Notes: a model not told the origin generated them from the sequence alone. A stretch of DNA of 64,000 nt from Scatophagus argus (GCF_020382885.2 NC_058504.1:18735019-18799018); one strand, 5' to 3'; counted from the stretch's first letter, positions 1 to 13,473 are shown. Made by a program: numbers and translations.

Positions 1-1574
1 CAGTAACATGGAGGACAAAAGAGACTCAGTTTGCTAATAATGTCACCTGAAGCTGGTGAGGCCACCGCCGCAAAACCACTAGACACACTGGGTTTAATAA
101 GGGTGTGCATATTGCTGATGAACTCAACTTTTCACTTGTAGAAGAAAGACTATGTCAGCTGCCTTTTATGAAAAGTTGAAGTGTCACTTTAAAGTGTGAA
201 ATTTCTTTTTAAAAATCCTTAAATCAAACAAGGAAAAATAATTTTCTGTTCTTTCTTCCTTTCAGAAGAATATGTTCATCAAACATTTTGCAATAAGCAT
301 AAAAGATTCCCTAAATGTAGGAGTTGTGGTTGTGGTTGTGGTTGTGAACAGGATATCTCCTTTAATAAGACTGCGGGCACAGATAGAGATTAAGCTGGAC
401 TTTGCCTACACATTAATCTGTAGCTCTTACATAGTTACTTTGTATAAATCAAAGGGCTAAACATGAACATGCCACGGCTAGTTACAAGGCACAAGAGATC
501 CAAGTATGCCACTTGAGCCTCAGCTGTTTTGGAGAACAGAGTCTGAGCAACGACAGACAGTCACTTCAGTGTGAATCAACAGACCAACAAGCTGTTACGA
601 TTCAAACTTTACATTTGAAGATCGGTAACTGCAATACATAAACGTAAAGAACAATCTGAAACGTGGGTGAAAAATTATAACAGACAGTTTCCTCAACTGT
701 GATGATGATTGTAACCTCAGCTTAATTTTAAAATGGACTTTTACAAAATGAAAAGAAGAAGATGATTGACTTTTCAGAGCTCTCGCTGTGATCTCTCTAA
801 GAGTGTTAGCAGTGCAAAATGTTGTGTGGGGAACTTCAAACAGGCATTGCAGCAGAGCTCAGATCCTCCTCCACAGTAATAACCTTGAGTGCTTCTGGAA
901 GAAGGAAATCCCCTGCCCAGGAAAGACACATCACTCCATTACAGAGGCAGCGAGCCGGGCGGTTTAACACAGCCAATCCACAGACTCCACCTTGAAATAA
1001 CAGTCCATGTTAACTCAAGCATAAACTTCCACACATTCAAACACTAATGATCTATTTGGCTTTGGGGGCCTGATCTTAAGGTGATGGCATTATTAGGTTT
1101 CTAGCAGGGGCAAATGAAACAATAAAGCTAGCAAAGTCAAAAATTTTAAAATCCCATCAGTGAAGATCAGTGAATTTTCTTCTTCATGTAAAGCAGCAAT
1201 AAATCTTTAATCTTCATCAGATATATTAGTCACAATACTGTCCTGGCTCACATGTAAAAACTCCAAACTCAGTAGTAGAATTTTCTATTAACCAAAAATC
1301 CAAATGAAAGTGATTTCTCTCAGCTTATCACAGATTCAGAGGTTGATCAGCCACTCCTCGATTGGGCCTTTATTTTGCCAAAGCCTGCATTTCACCCAGT
1401 ATCAAAGGCAACATGAAAAACCAGAGGCGGAAGCTGCAGGTGATAAGCTGCCAGAGTTAAACAAGACTGGAAGAAGATTCATCCTTCAAAAGAAACTTTC
1501 TGACACTCACTGTTGTCTGAAGGATTGTTAATTCATAGAGTAATGTTTTGACACTGATAGCAATCTTGCTAGAT

Positions 1575-1925
1575 TTGCAGCTATTGCGTTGGACAATTTA
1601 AAATTTTGACTTGATGACGGCGCTAGATGATATGTGAGAAGATCACCAAAGTAATTATGGTTCATCCTGAGGGGAACATGAATGTCTGTACCAAAGTTCA
1701 AAGCAATTCATTCAATCATTGTTGAAGCATTTCACTCAAAATCACAGATATCATCATCATGGTGTAGCTAAAGAATAAGAAGAGTTTACAAAAGACAGTG
1801 TGATTCATCTTCTGTGGATTTGCAGTGTCTGGACAAAATTTCCATGACAATCCACCTAATTGTGGTGGAGCTATTTCTGTCAGAAAGTGGCAGACTGATC
1901 AACACTGCCGTAACTAGCATGGCTA
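1575..1925. repeat. Degraded fish interspersed repeat, family A copy 1
   Basis: Contains phrases that recur elsewhere in the window (about 9178-9470), such as a 'gacggcgctagatgat' block, a 'cctgaggggaacatgaatg' block and 'atttccatgacaatccacc'. I recognise these as part of a very common teleost dispersed repeat, probably a non-autonomous DNA element. The ends are not clear and no coding sequence remains. Confidence 0.6.
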
Positions 1926-2682
1926 AAAACTGAACAGGTTTTCATGGATGGCAGGAGCTAAGATGGTAAATTGGGGGAACAAATGAATTCAGTATCGGAT
2001 AAAATCTCACCTCAAATTTCAGATGTAAAGCTTTTTTTTTTTTTGCAAAAGTGATTAGCTAGCACAGCTGTCTACCACTGAGAGGAATAATAATGATGAT
2101 AAACTGTAGCATTGCCTATCTAAAGGCAAAATAGAAAGTTTCTTGGTCTAGTAAGGAATACGTAAAATAGCAATTGTTGGACACGGTGGGGTTTCAGTGA
2201 TGCTTTGGCCTTCTCCTCTTCTTCTTCCTGCTCATGAGGCATGCATACTTCTTCACGTCCCAGTAACTAATCGTCATACAGATCTGCCCAAGAATAGAGT
2301 AGCTGAACACAGGAAATATCATATTCAAGCTCTCTAGAGTTTCAGCTGTGTGTCCTGAGTTCATTTCCCATGCCTCAAACAAAAAGATGTCAGTATTGTC
2401 TGCTTCAGTAGGCAGAAGTTAGACTTCAAAGCCTGAAGACCTGACGGAATAGTTTGGGGACTCACTCAAATATTTTTGAATGTTTGAATGGAGGAACATT
2501 TATATTCCTACAATAATGTTTACTGTGCCTGCTTTAATAAGCTGGTTCAGCTCACATTATTCTGTCTGGTTGGCTCTGGTCCTTCGCTGAACCAGGTGTG
2601 TTTTTATTGGATTCAAACTTATCAGTGAGGTGATCAGGAACCTGCTGCCAAGTAGCAACGTTATGAAACCAGAAACATTTGT

Positions 2683-2685
<3 letters not shown>

Positions 2686-2714
<29 letters not shown>
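2686..2714 (+). repeat. 29-base G homopolymer
   Basis: An uninterrupted run of 29 G on the plus strand (C on the minus). Such a run can form G-quadruplex DNA and is prone to length error in sequencing, so the exact count is unsafe. Confidence 0.9.
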
Positions 2715-2716
<2 letters not shown>

Positions 2717-3689
2717 ATTACATTGTTTGATCATGAAAAGAAGAGAGAAGTATAGGATAAGAAGTTTAAGGATTCAGAAGTGAAAATCTCCATAAAATAT
2801 CACTTGATCAGCTTCACTCCCGGTTTACGGGTCTAATCAGACAGGAACCAGGTTACTGAAAAATGAACTGAAGTTACCTGTGAGAGAAATAAGCCAGAAC
2901 AAGCTGTAGCCTCTTCTCTCAGATAACTGACACTCTCCTGCTTGAGAGGATCAAAGTGCTTCTCTGTGCACATTAGGAAAATACAGGGTACTGTTTTCAA
3001 GCGCTCAAAGTGCCACATAGATGCTTAGCCACACATTCCCCCTGTCAGAGGCAAACAAAGACCGTTTTCTGGGAGGAGAAAGGCATGCTGTTTCCTCAAC
3101 ATGCCTCACCTGTATTGACCAATCACAAAAGCAGTTACAATCCCGAGCCCTGAAGGAAGATAGGTGAGGGTTTATGTTGTCATTGGTGGATGTTTTACAA
3201 TCGGGTGTCATACATCTGGCAGTTAATGTTTATTTTCACAGGGACCACCTCATTCCTTTGGACTGACCCACAAAGATGCAACGTGTAATCATAACAGCAT
3301 TGATAGGAGCGTGTTTAAATGTCTGCCGAACAGAAGACGTTACACATTCATTCAACTTGTTCTGTGTCAACAAGTAGGCTGTCATCCTGTGGGCTTGAAT
3401 GTTTTCTTAATTTTAAGCCATACATGTACATACAAATATTAAAGTAAAACACGAGCAGCATGAGATCCAAGGCTTCTTGTTTTGTTATTTGGAAAATAGT
3501 TTCTTTCATAATGACGTTTATAAGAACTGTGTGAAACAGGGGTTGTTTTTAGCCGTGGTGAAGGTGCAGCCAAAGGGGGATGCTTGTGTCCGAGAACAAA
3601 AGGGTCAGTACAACTGAATTAACAGAGAGACAAACATCTCAGATAACTGTGGTGGTATCTAGCCATGCAGTTGTTTTTGGTTTTATTTG

Positions 3690-3975
3690 TCCAGTGGCAG
3701 AAGACATATCCAAATACTTTACTTAAGTAGCATTGCATTACAAGTAAAAATTCTTGATGCTTTACCTGTGTAAAGAAATATTATCCACAAAATGTTAACT
3801 AATACATTAGAAGTAAAGCATTGATTATTATTCTCAACATGTAAGCAGCAATGTAATCTTGTATCTGGTCAATCTTGAGTTGATTTAAACCACTATTACA
3901 TACTGTTACATATTGTTGGGTAGTTGAATGTCTGGCAATGCATCATATTTGTGATCACATATTTTGAACGCTACC
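3690..3975 (+). repeat. Degraded fish interspersed repeat, family C
   Basis: Begins near 'cagtggcagaagac' and carries 'tactttacttaagtag', 'cattacaagtaaaa', 'tgttgggtagtt' and 'aatgcatcatatt'. These are hallmarks, from memory, of a widespread percomorph repeat with many AGTA/TACT words. The copy is diverged and probably truncated at the right. Confidence 0.55.
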
Positions 3976-5749
3976 TAGACAGGTAGTGTCCAGTGGGTTT
4001 AGAAGACATTTCACTCGGTAACAGTTGCTTTCTGTGGCTGGAAAAATGATTGATGAGAGTGATGAGACTAAACCAAAAACCGAAACTGAGCTGAAAGAAA
4101 GAAGAAATATCTGAGGATTACTCGCTTTCATAACACATACTGTCATTTGATCCACTGTTAATGCTAATTATAGCAGTTTTAAGAGTAGTACTTCAGTACT
4201 TACTGATACTTCAGCAGGAATGTGTCTTTCTAGAGGTTACTTCCCCAGTTACTTTGGAATATCTGGTACGAAGCAGTTTCCCTGAAATTTGTTGCCTATG
4301 TGGTCTGCTGATATTTTAAGCACCAAAAACAAAGTTTCAGTCACTTGCAGTGTCAGATGATACATTTATATAATTAAAAGACTTATTAGCACAAGGCAAA
4401 TGACTAATATTGGAATGAATCCCTGAATGAGTGCGTTCCCACTAGCAGCACTGATGTTGAAAAGAAACATGAAATGAGCCCCTCAGTCTGACAGTGAGGC
4501 CATCATGTAAGATTAGCCAACTTTAAAGATATGTTAGTTTTTTTTGGGTGAAGATGGAGAGTGTAAATCTGCTGGCTGCAGTCCCTGGCACTGCAGCTCA
4601 GGACCTCAGTCAACCCACAAATCACAGCCTCGGAGGACGTGAGTTCCAGCCTGGCACTGGAACTCACGGCCTCCACGGCTCACAGAGAATCAGGTCAATA
4701 ATAAAACATTACTGATAGCCTCAAGCTTTGAGCTGTGAAGAGATCATGTAATGGAGAGTATGCACGCTTACAGGGTTATGATGGATGGGAGGAGATACCT
4801 GCACAACCGCTCTGATGTTGTGTTTTTGTTGCTTGTTTGGAACCAACTCTGAGAAAAGCAGGAACATGCAAAAGTATTGTCTCTTCTCTGCATCATGAAG
4901 GCTTCTCCCTGCTGTGATGTTCTAGGACAGAAAAGCGGAGAAGAAAAAAGCTGATGACAGGGTACTTTCATGTTTCTTATCATGACACCTTATCAGAGTG
5001 ATCTAGATGGGCCAGACAAAGTACCACCAGGTCCCCTAGCTTTGAGCAGAATTTCATCTGTTTCATCATATCTCCCTGTCTATAGTCCTCAGGGGAGATG
5101 GGAGGTTGGTGGTCTACGCATTTAGACCACAGTGAAAACAGAGGGGGGAGTCTGAATGACAGATAAGTCTAGTCATATTCAAAAGGACGTATCTGTGTTT
5201 TGTGAAGAACTTATAAATATGGATCTGGATGAGAAGAGAGAGACAAAAGGTCTGATAAACCACACACACATCGTCTCACGCAACACTTCTTAGGAGGAGA
5301 TAGTGTGCTCATCTCTTTAATGTCCCTAAAGCTATAAGAGGGCTCATGTGAGGATTGATGCAACAAGATTTCAAAGGAAAACATTTTCAACAGGCATGCA
5401 TTCTGCTTAAAAAAGACCAAATTATATAAAGGAATAACAAAACATTATGACAGATATACTAATACATCAGTGTATGGCTGTGACGCGGAACAAGCCGAGA
5501 TGAAAGTCACAACCTTTGTCGTCACCATGTGCTGTGATGATGTTTCTGGACGTCACAAGATGTGTTTTGCACACAGCAGATGTGCAGGCCTAAACAGAAG
5601 TGGAGAGGGTGGAGTGATGTACAAGGAGTCAGTGTGAGTAACTAAAAGGAACTGCAAATCACAATCTGTCAAAAATAAATCTTAAATCCATATCTGCTGT
5701 TTTTTGTTATATGAAAGATTAAATAGTTTATATGCTAGCAGATCTTAGG

Positions 5750-5905
5750 CAGTGGTGCTTTGAGCTAAATTCTAATGTCAGCTAATGTCAACCTGCTAAC
5801 ATGCTCACAAAGACTGCTGATGCTAAGCAATTATAATGTTTACCATCATCACCAGCCTAGTTTAGTGTATAAGCATGCTAACCTTTCCTAATTAGCGAAA
5901 AACAC
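5750..5905 (+). repeat. Degraded fish interspersed repeat, family A copy 2 (5' part)
   Basis: Shows the 'gctaatgtcaacctgctaacatgctcaca' type of GCTAAC-rich head also seen at about 9185-9310. Only the left part of the family is recognisable; the right part is absent or too diverged. Confidence 0.5.
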
Positions 5906-8759
5906 ACAGAAAAGCCAACATTTGGGGACAGGCTCATTTTAACATAATGCAACCCCCTTACAAGAAAAAAAAATAGAATGATTGGGTTATATTTCATTTA
6001 GGCTCTGCTTCATTGATTGACTTGATCTTAATTTTCCTTCATTCTGCGCCTCTGGTTTTTGGTTTACTTGGCCTGCTTTTAACCCTCTGAAAGTTGTGGT
6101 GAATCATCTGGCATTAACATATGTATCATATTGTATCATATGAATCATGAGCGTAATGTATTTTTACAGATTGTTGCAGAAGATTTTGGCATCTCCACCC
6201 TTGCAGTACAGAAGGTTGAGAAGTAAGGGGGAAAAAAACACTTTTTAATTCAAAAAGTTAATAAAATAAACTCTGTGCTCTTCTTGACTTTGGTTGTTTT
6301 TTCCTTCAGAAGCTGTGAAGAGCGTTATCCAAGGCTCTCCAGCAACTGAATGCCAGTTAGAAGAGCCGGCTGGTGCTCTTTAATATGAAACACCAGTGCC
6401 CGTCCCTCTGCTCCGGTCTATTAGAATAGTTTACCACACAGCATGCCATACCATTTGTTCAATATTTGCATGACAACTTCTCCAAAATGGAAAGACGCTA
6501 CAAACACAGCCAAGAGGTCAAGTTCAGTGACTCCAGTCAGCTGAGGTGAAGCCTGCAGCAGGCAGCTCACAGCTAGCTGTTACTCAGAGCAGGCACACCC
6601 TTAATTATGCATGACTTTAGGCTTTAATATAACCTGATTTTTAAATGAGTGAAAATCACCCCATATATAGCTGTCATGAACAAGGAAATTAGCTTTTCAC
6701 ATGGGTTCTTTGGTAGATTGACTTGTTTTTGGAGCCAGCCTCAAGTGGTCATTCAAAGAAATGGTATTTTTGGCTCTTCCTCAGTGATTTAACTTCTCAG
6801 CCCTGGAGGTTACTGCCTCCGAATGACCCACCTGACTGATATTGCCATTTCTAGTGCTAACATAGCAAACAAGCATCACTATCTGGTTAATCACTGACCA
6901 GTGCGACACCGGTAAAAATTTCTCACTACTGCTAATAATGACTACCAGCACAATGAATGTCGCAGGTATTTGGCAGTGAAGGTGTATAATTTCCTCTTTT
7001 ATCGTAGCTCTCGTTCAGTGCTTGTTCCTGCATGGAGCTGCTGCGGGAAATCCCAGAGCACACTCTGCTCATCTGCAAGTGTGCTGCCAGATGTCAGCTT
7101 ATGACACTGTAATAAAAAAGCATTTTTTCCGAGCTTGTAATGTGTGTGTTGGAAGTCTATAAATAACTTGAACGCTGATTTGATTTGTTTGTTCATTCTT
7201 ACTTTAGATTCAGATCAGTTTTGTCCTGCTGTGGTAAATTTGGAATAGTTTGAAACATGTGTACCAAGGTGGCTGTCATCTTTTATAAAGCTCTTTATCT
7301 CAGCTACAGTGTTAAACAGCTACTTTGAATTAAACCACAATACAAAATCAAACAGAACTGCAAATGAGACTAATTTTAGGCCTTTCTTAAGTGTGCTGTA
7401 CATTGTTCTTGGCTTCAGACTCTACAGTCCCCGTCAGCAGAGGTGGAATTCTTACATGGTAGAGATAAGGACAGACTGCTCTATTTGTCAGTTCAAGGGG
7501 CCCCTTAAGGGCCTGGAGAATCTGATGTCCACACTCTCTCTCCTGCACTCTGACATTTTCTCAGCAGTATGAGGTTACATATGAGGAAAAGACATATACA
7601 TCATCAAGCCTCTTTTTCAGCTAACAAAACGGCCTCTCGCTCCCATTTCTGACATCAGGGCAAAATGTCAAAAGTTCCCAAATGATTGCCATCAAAACAA
7701 ATTGTTCGTCAAATGAGAATAGACAGGAGTTAGTATTTTTAGATGACCTATGTATCAGATGCTATTTTTATCGGCAGCTTCTGTTTGGTACGATGACCTG
7801 TGACCTGTGAGGTTGAATTTTAGAAAGGGGCAAAGAGAATAAAGTGTACCTAAGAACATCTCCTGGATTACAAACGCTCCAGGGTGAGAGTTTGCACCCT
7901 GCGGTAGCTGCAGACTAGCAGGGTCAAAGCCCACCCAAGGGGGGAGAGAAGACAGGGTCACAAAGGCTGAGGAGAATGCGTGTTCCCAGAACCAAAGCAG
8001 ACAGCTCCAGACCCCAAACACAAAACACAGGAAAGCACTGGCAGACATGCATAAAAGGACTGATTCTTGATACTTTTCTGCAAAACCCCCAAGTTAAAAG
8101 AACTTGCTTCATTAGGTTAAAAGTTTACAAGATAAAGGTGACAGATGTGCCAATGTGATGAAGCCAGTAGAGACACAATTTCAGGTTAGATCTTGTTGAC
8201 AATTAATTACGCTTCGAGTCTAAAGATATCTCCACAAAGTGCAGGGAAGATTACAATTTGGACAGGGCAAGTGAAGCAAATGACAATACACTATTGCAAT
8301 GCAGTGGGGTCCCTCAGGAAGAAAACGTTATAGGATCTCTGAAAAGGAGGCCATTGTTCATCATCTGCAGTGAAATGACTTTTTAAAATTGAGAGGAAGA
8401 AAGGCAAACCACTGGACCAATATGATAGGAGCCCATGAAAGTGGAGAGCACTGATGCATGAGTGAAAAGCGCCTTATGTCAAATATAATTGTCCTGCCTT
8501 GAAAAACAAGCTAGCGATGTCTGATTTGATTCCCTCCTGTTTGGCTCAAGTTACTTCCTGTCTGCTTTAAGCATGTTTGCAGAGACAATCAACCTCCTGA
8601 CCAGACTTTGGGATATTAAGGACAATGTCTTTGTACTCCGAAAAGCTTAATTTAATGGCCTCTGACCTTCTTTTTTTTCTTTTTTTTTTTTTTTTTTGGA
8701 AGTCAAACATCTTACGTAAAGTCCCAGAAAGGTCTTTAAAATCTTGGAACAATTTCAAT

Positions 8760-9060
8760 TTCTTGCTGTATGACAGGAAATCAATACCACTCTCGCATCT
8801 GTACAGCAAATATGAAGCTACCACAAACAGCCACTAGCTTAGCTTAGTGGAAGGAATTGCATGCCTGACTCTACCTGAAAGTAGCAGAATCCACCTAACA
8901 GAATCTCTAATGCTAACTAATGCTGCTTCCAGTCTGTATACTGTTAAACTAACCCGCCGCAGGTGGAAGCTTCATGTTTACCAAACAGACATGACTGTTG
9001 TTTTCATTCTCTGACTGGAATAAGCATGGTTCCTAAAATGCTGAACTATTGCTTTGAGTT
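8760..9060. repeat. Fold-back interspersed repeat, family B
   Basis: About 300 bp. Its left arm (roughly 8783-8821, around 'agcaaatatgaagctacc') pairs with its right arm (roughly 8962-9006, around 'ggaagcttcatgtttacc') as an imperfect inverted repeat. The middle carries 'ctagcttagcttag' and 'tgcttccagtctgta', and the right end is 'aaaatgctgaactattgctt'. I recognise this as a common teleost non-autonomous element. It lies next to a family A copy. Confidence 0.55.
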
Positions 9061-9177
9061 TTTTCTCTGTCACCAAACATTTGTGAGCAAACAAGCAATA
9101 ATCAATGCAAAAGTTTTGGAAAAGATGAGTAAGAGGTTAGAGCCAGGCCAGCAGCTCTGTGAGCCTGTACAGCGGTG

Positions 9178-9475
9178 CTGAGCGAGATGCTAACATCAGT
9201 ATATCTGCATTGACAATGCTAACATGCTGATATGAAGCAGGTGTAATGTTTAACATGTTCACCATCTTAGCCTGTCACGATAGTATGTTAAAATTTGCTT
9301 ATTAGCATTAAGTATTTTTAAACAAAATTTTGACTCCATTCTGGTGCTAGATGAAGAACACTATCACTAAAGTTGACCCTGAGGGGTACAAGAATGCCTG
9401 TGCTGTAAATTTCATGACAATCCATTCAGTATTTGTTAAGACATTTCATTTTATTGTGCTGGCATGGACAATAAA
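9178..9475 (+). repeat. Degraded fish interspersed repeat, family A copy 3
   Basis: The most complete A copy here. It has the GCTAAC-rich head (9187-9310), a central 'ttttgactccattctggtgctagatgaag' type segment and the tail with 'ctgaggggtacaagaatg' and 'tttcatgacaatccattc'. The same order of blocks occurs in copy 1. Confidence 0.6.
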
Positions 9476-11825
9476 GAAACTACTCATAATGTGATACAGC
9501 TTTCATTCTCACAATCTTCAATTAATTATCAAACATTCTTTCCAAAATAAGACCAAAACATTTTGGTCTTGCTTTTAGAAGTATGAATGGAGAAATGCAA
9601 CCTGTTCAGTCAAGACAAAGTAGTCTCCCTTGGACCCTTGTCAGGCTCCATCCTGCATTGGTCCTCTGTCCTGAGTAGTTGGCTCCATGATGAGATGTCT
9701 GCAGTGGCCCTTCTCATGGCTTTTCTTTTGCCCATTGCTGCTGGCCTGCAAGCATGTCCAGCTGTCCCATCATTCTGTCAGCGCCACTGTCTCCCTCAGC
9801 CCCAGATTAAAAACGCCAAAGGGGCCGCGAGGAAAAGTGGCTTGCCCCTGTCTCTCAGGACTTATGTCAAAAATGTTTCAGTCCTCAGGTAATTTGCTAC
9901 AGTCTGGGATCCTTTCACTATTACTTCAAAGAGCCTCGCAAAGAGAGGGAAAGAAAGAGAAATGAAAGGGAGGGAAAATGATATTTAGTTGTGGGTAGTG
10001 ACAGATCTACATTCTTGAGTATTGACATGCGATCTGAGTGAGGAGTCCTCCTCTGCAGCAATCCTTAAATCTGACTGATAAAAAAGCACCGTGTCCATGG
10101 ACTGTCTTCCAAAAGAGAGCTTAGTCAAACAAATTGAGTCAGTGCCAAAAGAATTCACAGTCACTCCATTACAGACAGACTACATGCTATTCAGTGAAAT
10201 GTGCTATTGTTTCAGGGGTTAGAAAGTCATTCTAAATAATGGTTTATGCACATTCAAAGTTATTGAGGACAATGTATGTATGTAAGCTTTTTCTTTTTTT
10301 TTCACTTATACTTCTGCACATAAATTGAAATAATTTCCCTCAGTTGCCCAAGTACAATGGTTAACACTGTATGTGGGCAATTTTCTTATAGCTGTAATCC
10401 AACCCAAGGCAGGTATCCTTGATCTGGAAATAGGTTAAATGTCTGATTGAATTGGTGCACTTGTGTAAATGTTGGCAGGGAAAGCTAGTTCTTTCCTGTG
10501 TAAGATAATCCTCCACTATTGGACTTCAATATAAATTGGTTAAGACTTGTGGAACGAGGAAGAGAAACCAGAAATGTTGGTTAAATTCAACTTGGAGAAA
10601 ATGCAGTGAATTTAGATTTATTCATACAGACTGATGACATAAGCCACTGGATCAGGGTGAATCAAAAGTATTTATTTTAAGAGAATTAAACATTTGACCT
10701 GGCAAATTTGTCACATGGATCAGAAGATCTGAGCTGTAGATTAACTGGATGTTTCATGGACAGTCATGATAAGCACCTGTTGTCAAGCTGCTGTCCTACA
10801 TCCTACCACAGTACAGTCCAGTACAGTGTGCACTTTCATTGTTTGAGTTTGAGTGTATACTTTTAAGGTGTGCATGAGTGATGAAAGTGTGTGACAACAG
10901 CCCTGTCTCAGAATTTGAATTTTGAAACGCACCAACACAAAGGCATTCAGAGCTCCTCAGCAGGCTTTGACAAACCCGTGACGTCTCCACAGCATGAAGT
11001 CTCAAGTTTTCTCCGAATCAAGGAATGCATGGGTGCATTCGTGGCAAACAAAAACAGTGATTAAAGAGGGTAACCGGATCAGCTCTAATCAGCATGTCCT
11101 GAGAAAATGCCAAGGAGTTTTCAACCATTGTCAGGTCACTCCAAGAGGTGATCTCTTTCCCTATTAATTATGTTCCTTGCCGCAGCAATCGTCTTCTCCA
11201 GCGTGAGCGACCTTCTCTGCTTTCATATGTCTGTGCAGAATGATCAAAACATTTCAGAGAGACAGTGTGGAGAATTCAGCTCCCAGTGATGTGCCTGCCC
11301 TCTCATTTCTCTGACAGAGAACAATGGCCACCTCAGAACTAATGGCATTCGCGCAGAGAAAGCTTCTTGAGCGCAAAGCGGAGCAAAGAGGGAGAAAAAT
11401 AACCATTAACCCAAGACGTGTTCTATCATGTGATAAATTTTGTTTTCTCAAGCCAAATCCTTCAGTCTCCTCCCTGCTGAAAATATTCAGAGCTGGTAAT
11501 AAAGATTTGATCGCCACATAAAGAGCGGGTTAAGCAACGAGAGACAGAAAAGGGAAGGAAAGGGAATGCAGGAGAAGATAGATGATCTTGTGTCTGGGTC
11601 TTATCGGTGATGGAATAGCTCAATGACAGCCCCTTTTTATTATCCTCATTGTGAGAGGTCAGCAAGGGATGGAGATCACCTGCTCTGAGAAACAGCAACA
11701 CTGTGTCAATGCTGCCCTCTGTTGATCAGAAGTTAATATTGTCTGACACAAGCTCACAACCATTTGCATACTTTGCTGTTGCCACTTGGGCCACTTGCCA
11801 AAAGCAGATATTGTGCAGAATAATC

Positions 11826-12194
11826 CATCCATCCATCCATTTTCTATACCGCTTATCCGTCAGGGTCGCGGGGGAGCTGGAGCCTATCCCAGCTGACTAC
11901 GGGCGAGAGGCGGGGTTCACCCTGGACTGGTCGCCAGTCAATCGCAGGGCCAACACACAAAGACAAACAACCACACACTCTCACACTCACACCTAGGGGC
12001 AATTTAGAGTAGCCAATAAACCTAATGTGCATGTTTTTGGTATTGTGGGAGGAAGCCGGAGTACCCGGAGAAAACCCACGCAGGCACAGGGAGAACATGC
12101 AAACTCCACATAGAAGGGCCCAGACCGGGATTCGAACCTGGAACCCTCTTGCTATGAGGCGACAGTGCTAACCACTGCACCACCATGCCGCCCC
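11826..12194 (-). mobile_element. tRNA-derived SINE with 11-bp target-site duplication
   Basis: Read on the minus strand, it starts at about 12194 with a tRNA-like head (pol III A-box-like 'tggtgcagtgg' and B-box-like 'ggttcgaatcc'). It continues through a long conserved body and ends in an ATGG-repeat tail at 11826-11840. It is flanked on both sides by the identical 11-mer gcagaataatc (11815-11825 and 12195-12205), a target-site duplication. The well-kept boxes and perfect duplication suggest a fairly young insertion. A diverged relative lies at 60168-60473 on the plus strand. Confidence 0.85.
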
Positions 12195-13129
12195 GCAGAA
12201 TAATCTATGTTGTATAAATGGATTTGAAATTATTTATGCATTAATGTGAACATCATTTTGGAGCTGATAAAGGCAAAGCTGTGGTTTAATTATTTTCTAC
12301 ACTGCTGGGTTGCTTGCATGAAAATAAGCCAAACGTTGCACAAAGGTGCAGTCTGATCCCAGACTTCCTGAACTGGAATTGTGGGCTAACAGATCTGATG
12401 GTGCCACTGCAGCAACTGTCTAAAGTCTTTGCAACTTTCACCAAAATGCAGGCCTGATTAAGCAGATTTTCTTTTCTTGTGCTATGAGTTGGCAAAACGG
12501 AGTCATGAAATCCATGACTCTGTTTTGTTTTCCTCAGAAACTGAAATTAATTAAACCTATCTCCTCCTACATTTTTTGCTCAGTTGACGTCAAAGTTGCT
12601 ACTCAAATCAGAAACTGAGCCCATAACATCAAAATGTGACTATAAACAGATGCTTCAAGTTCTCACTAAATAAATCTTTATGAAGAATATGTTAGATGAG
12701 GTGAGATTAATTTAAGACACGCATGTCCAAAAATGATATATCTTATCCTATCTTATTTCACCCATTCTTCTTCCTTGTCAAAGCCTGACGCCACAATGCA
12801 AACTCAACTGCAGACCAAAAAATACAGAAGACACAGAAAAATGTTACAAGAGAGCATTAGAATAAACACTAAAGATAAATAATAGAAAGAATAGATAAGG
12901 AAAGGACAAATAAAATGATAACAATAGTTAGGAGCAGTTGCTAACGGTCTTGGATTTCACAGTAAATTATTTAAAAAGGTGCCAAACTACTCACAAACTT
13001 CTGAGAGGAGTAATCCTTGCGAGTTTCAAACATAGCATAACATCTGTTGTTCTGTGAGAATTGTGTAAACGTCCTCCTGAAAGATGTGTATTCGAAAGCA
13101 GCCGGACATTTCACAGCAGGAAATGAGAA

Positions 13130-13330
13130 ATGGATATTAATGAATTATGGCTGCATTGCAGTCATGTGCCAGCTCACAGCCGTGCGATTGGCATACGGAA
13201 ACACCATCATTAATTTTATTAGTTCCACCTTTGCTCTGACAAGTCTAACAAGCATCTGCACATTAGCCTTCATTAGAATCATCCCAAGCACCAAAATGCA
13301 TGTTTTTAATGCCCACTATAGAGTAGCTCC
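13130..13330. promoter_or_regulatory. Candidate conserved non-coding element
   Basis: A repeat-free stretch with balanced composition and several homeodomain-like TAAT cores ('attaatgaatta', 'cattaattttatta'), immediately 3' of her11. A 112-codon open frame crosses it but has no recognisable domain. It looks more like a regulatory element than an exon; this is a judgement by eye. Confidence 0.3.
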
Positions 13331-13473
13331 TAGTTTTTTGTTTTTGCAAAGTGTAACTATCAGTGAACTCAAGGTCTGTGAGTGAACCTAAAATCTACAA
13401 TTTGGTCTCACTGATTGTATAATTACACTAATAGGTAGAAAAATGCACAAACTGAGACTTGCCAGGTTCAAGT

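Larger units (their letters stand above)
1..13473. other. Gene-free region left of her11
   Basis: I see no supportable coding gene here. The open frames are short, lack conserved motifs and do not chain through splice sites. The stretch holds several degraded interspersed repeats, a long G homopolymer and one SINE (all listed separately), plus AT-rich single-copy-looking sequence. Because it lies just 3' of a developmental bHLH gene, it may contain regulatory sequence; that is inference only. Confidence 0.6.

Noticed and set aside
9587-9965. Two overlapping open frames of about 100 codons
   Set aside because: No domain, no splice partners, biased hydrophobic composition and no neighbouring exons; more likely chance frames in non-coding sequence.
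13047-13385. 112-codon open frame 3' of her11
   Set aside because: No recognisable domain; runs through a TAAT-rich stretch that looks regulatory. Recorded as a candidate conserved element instead.
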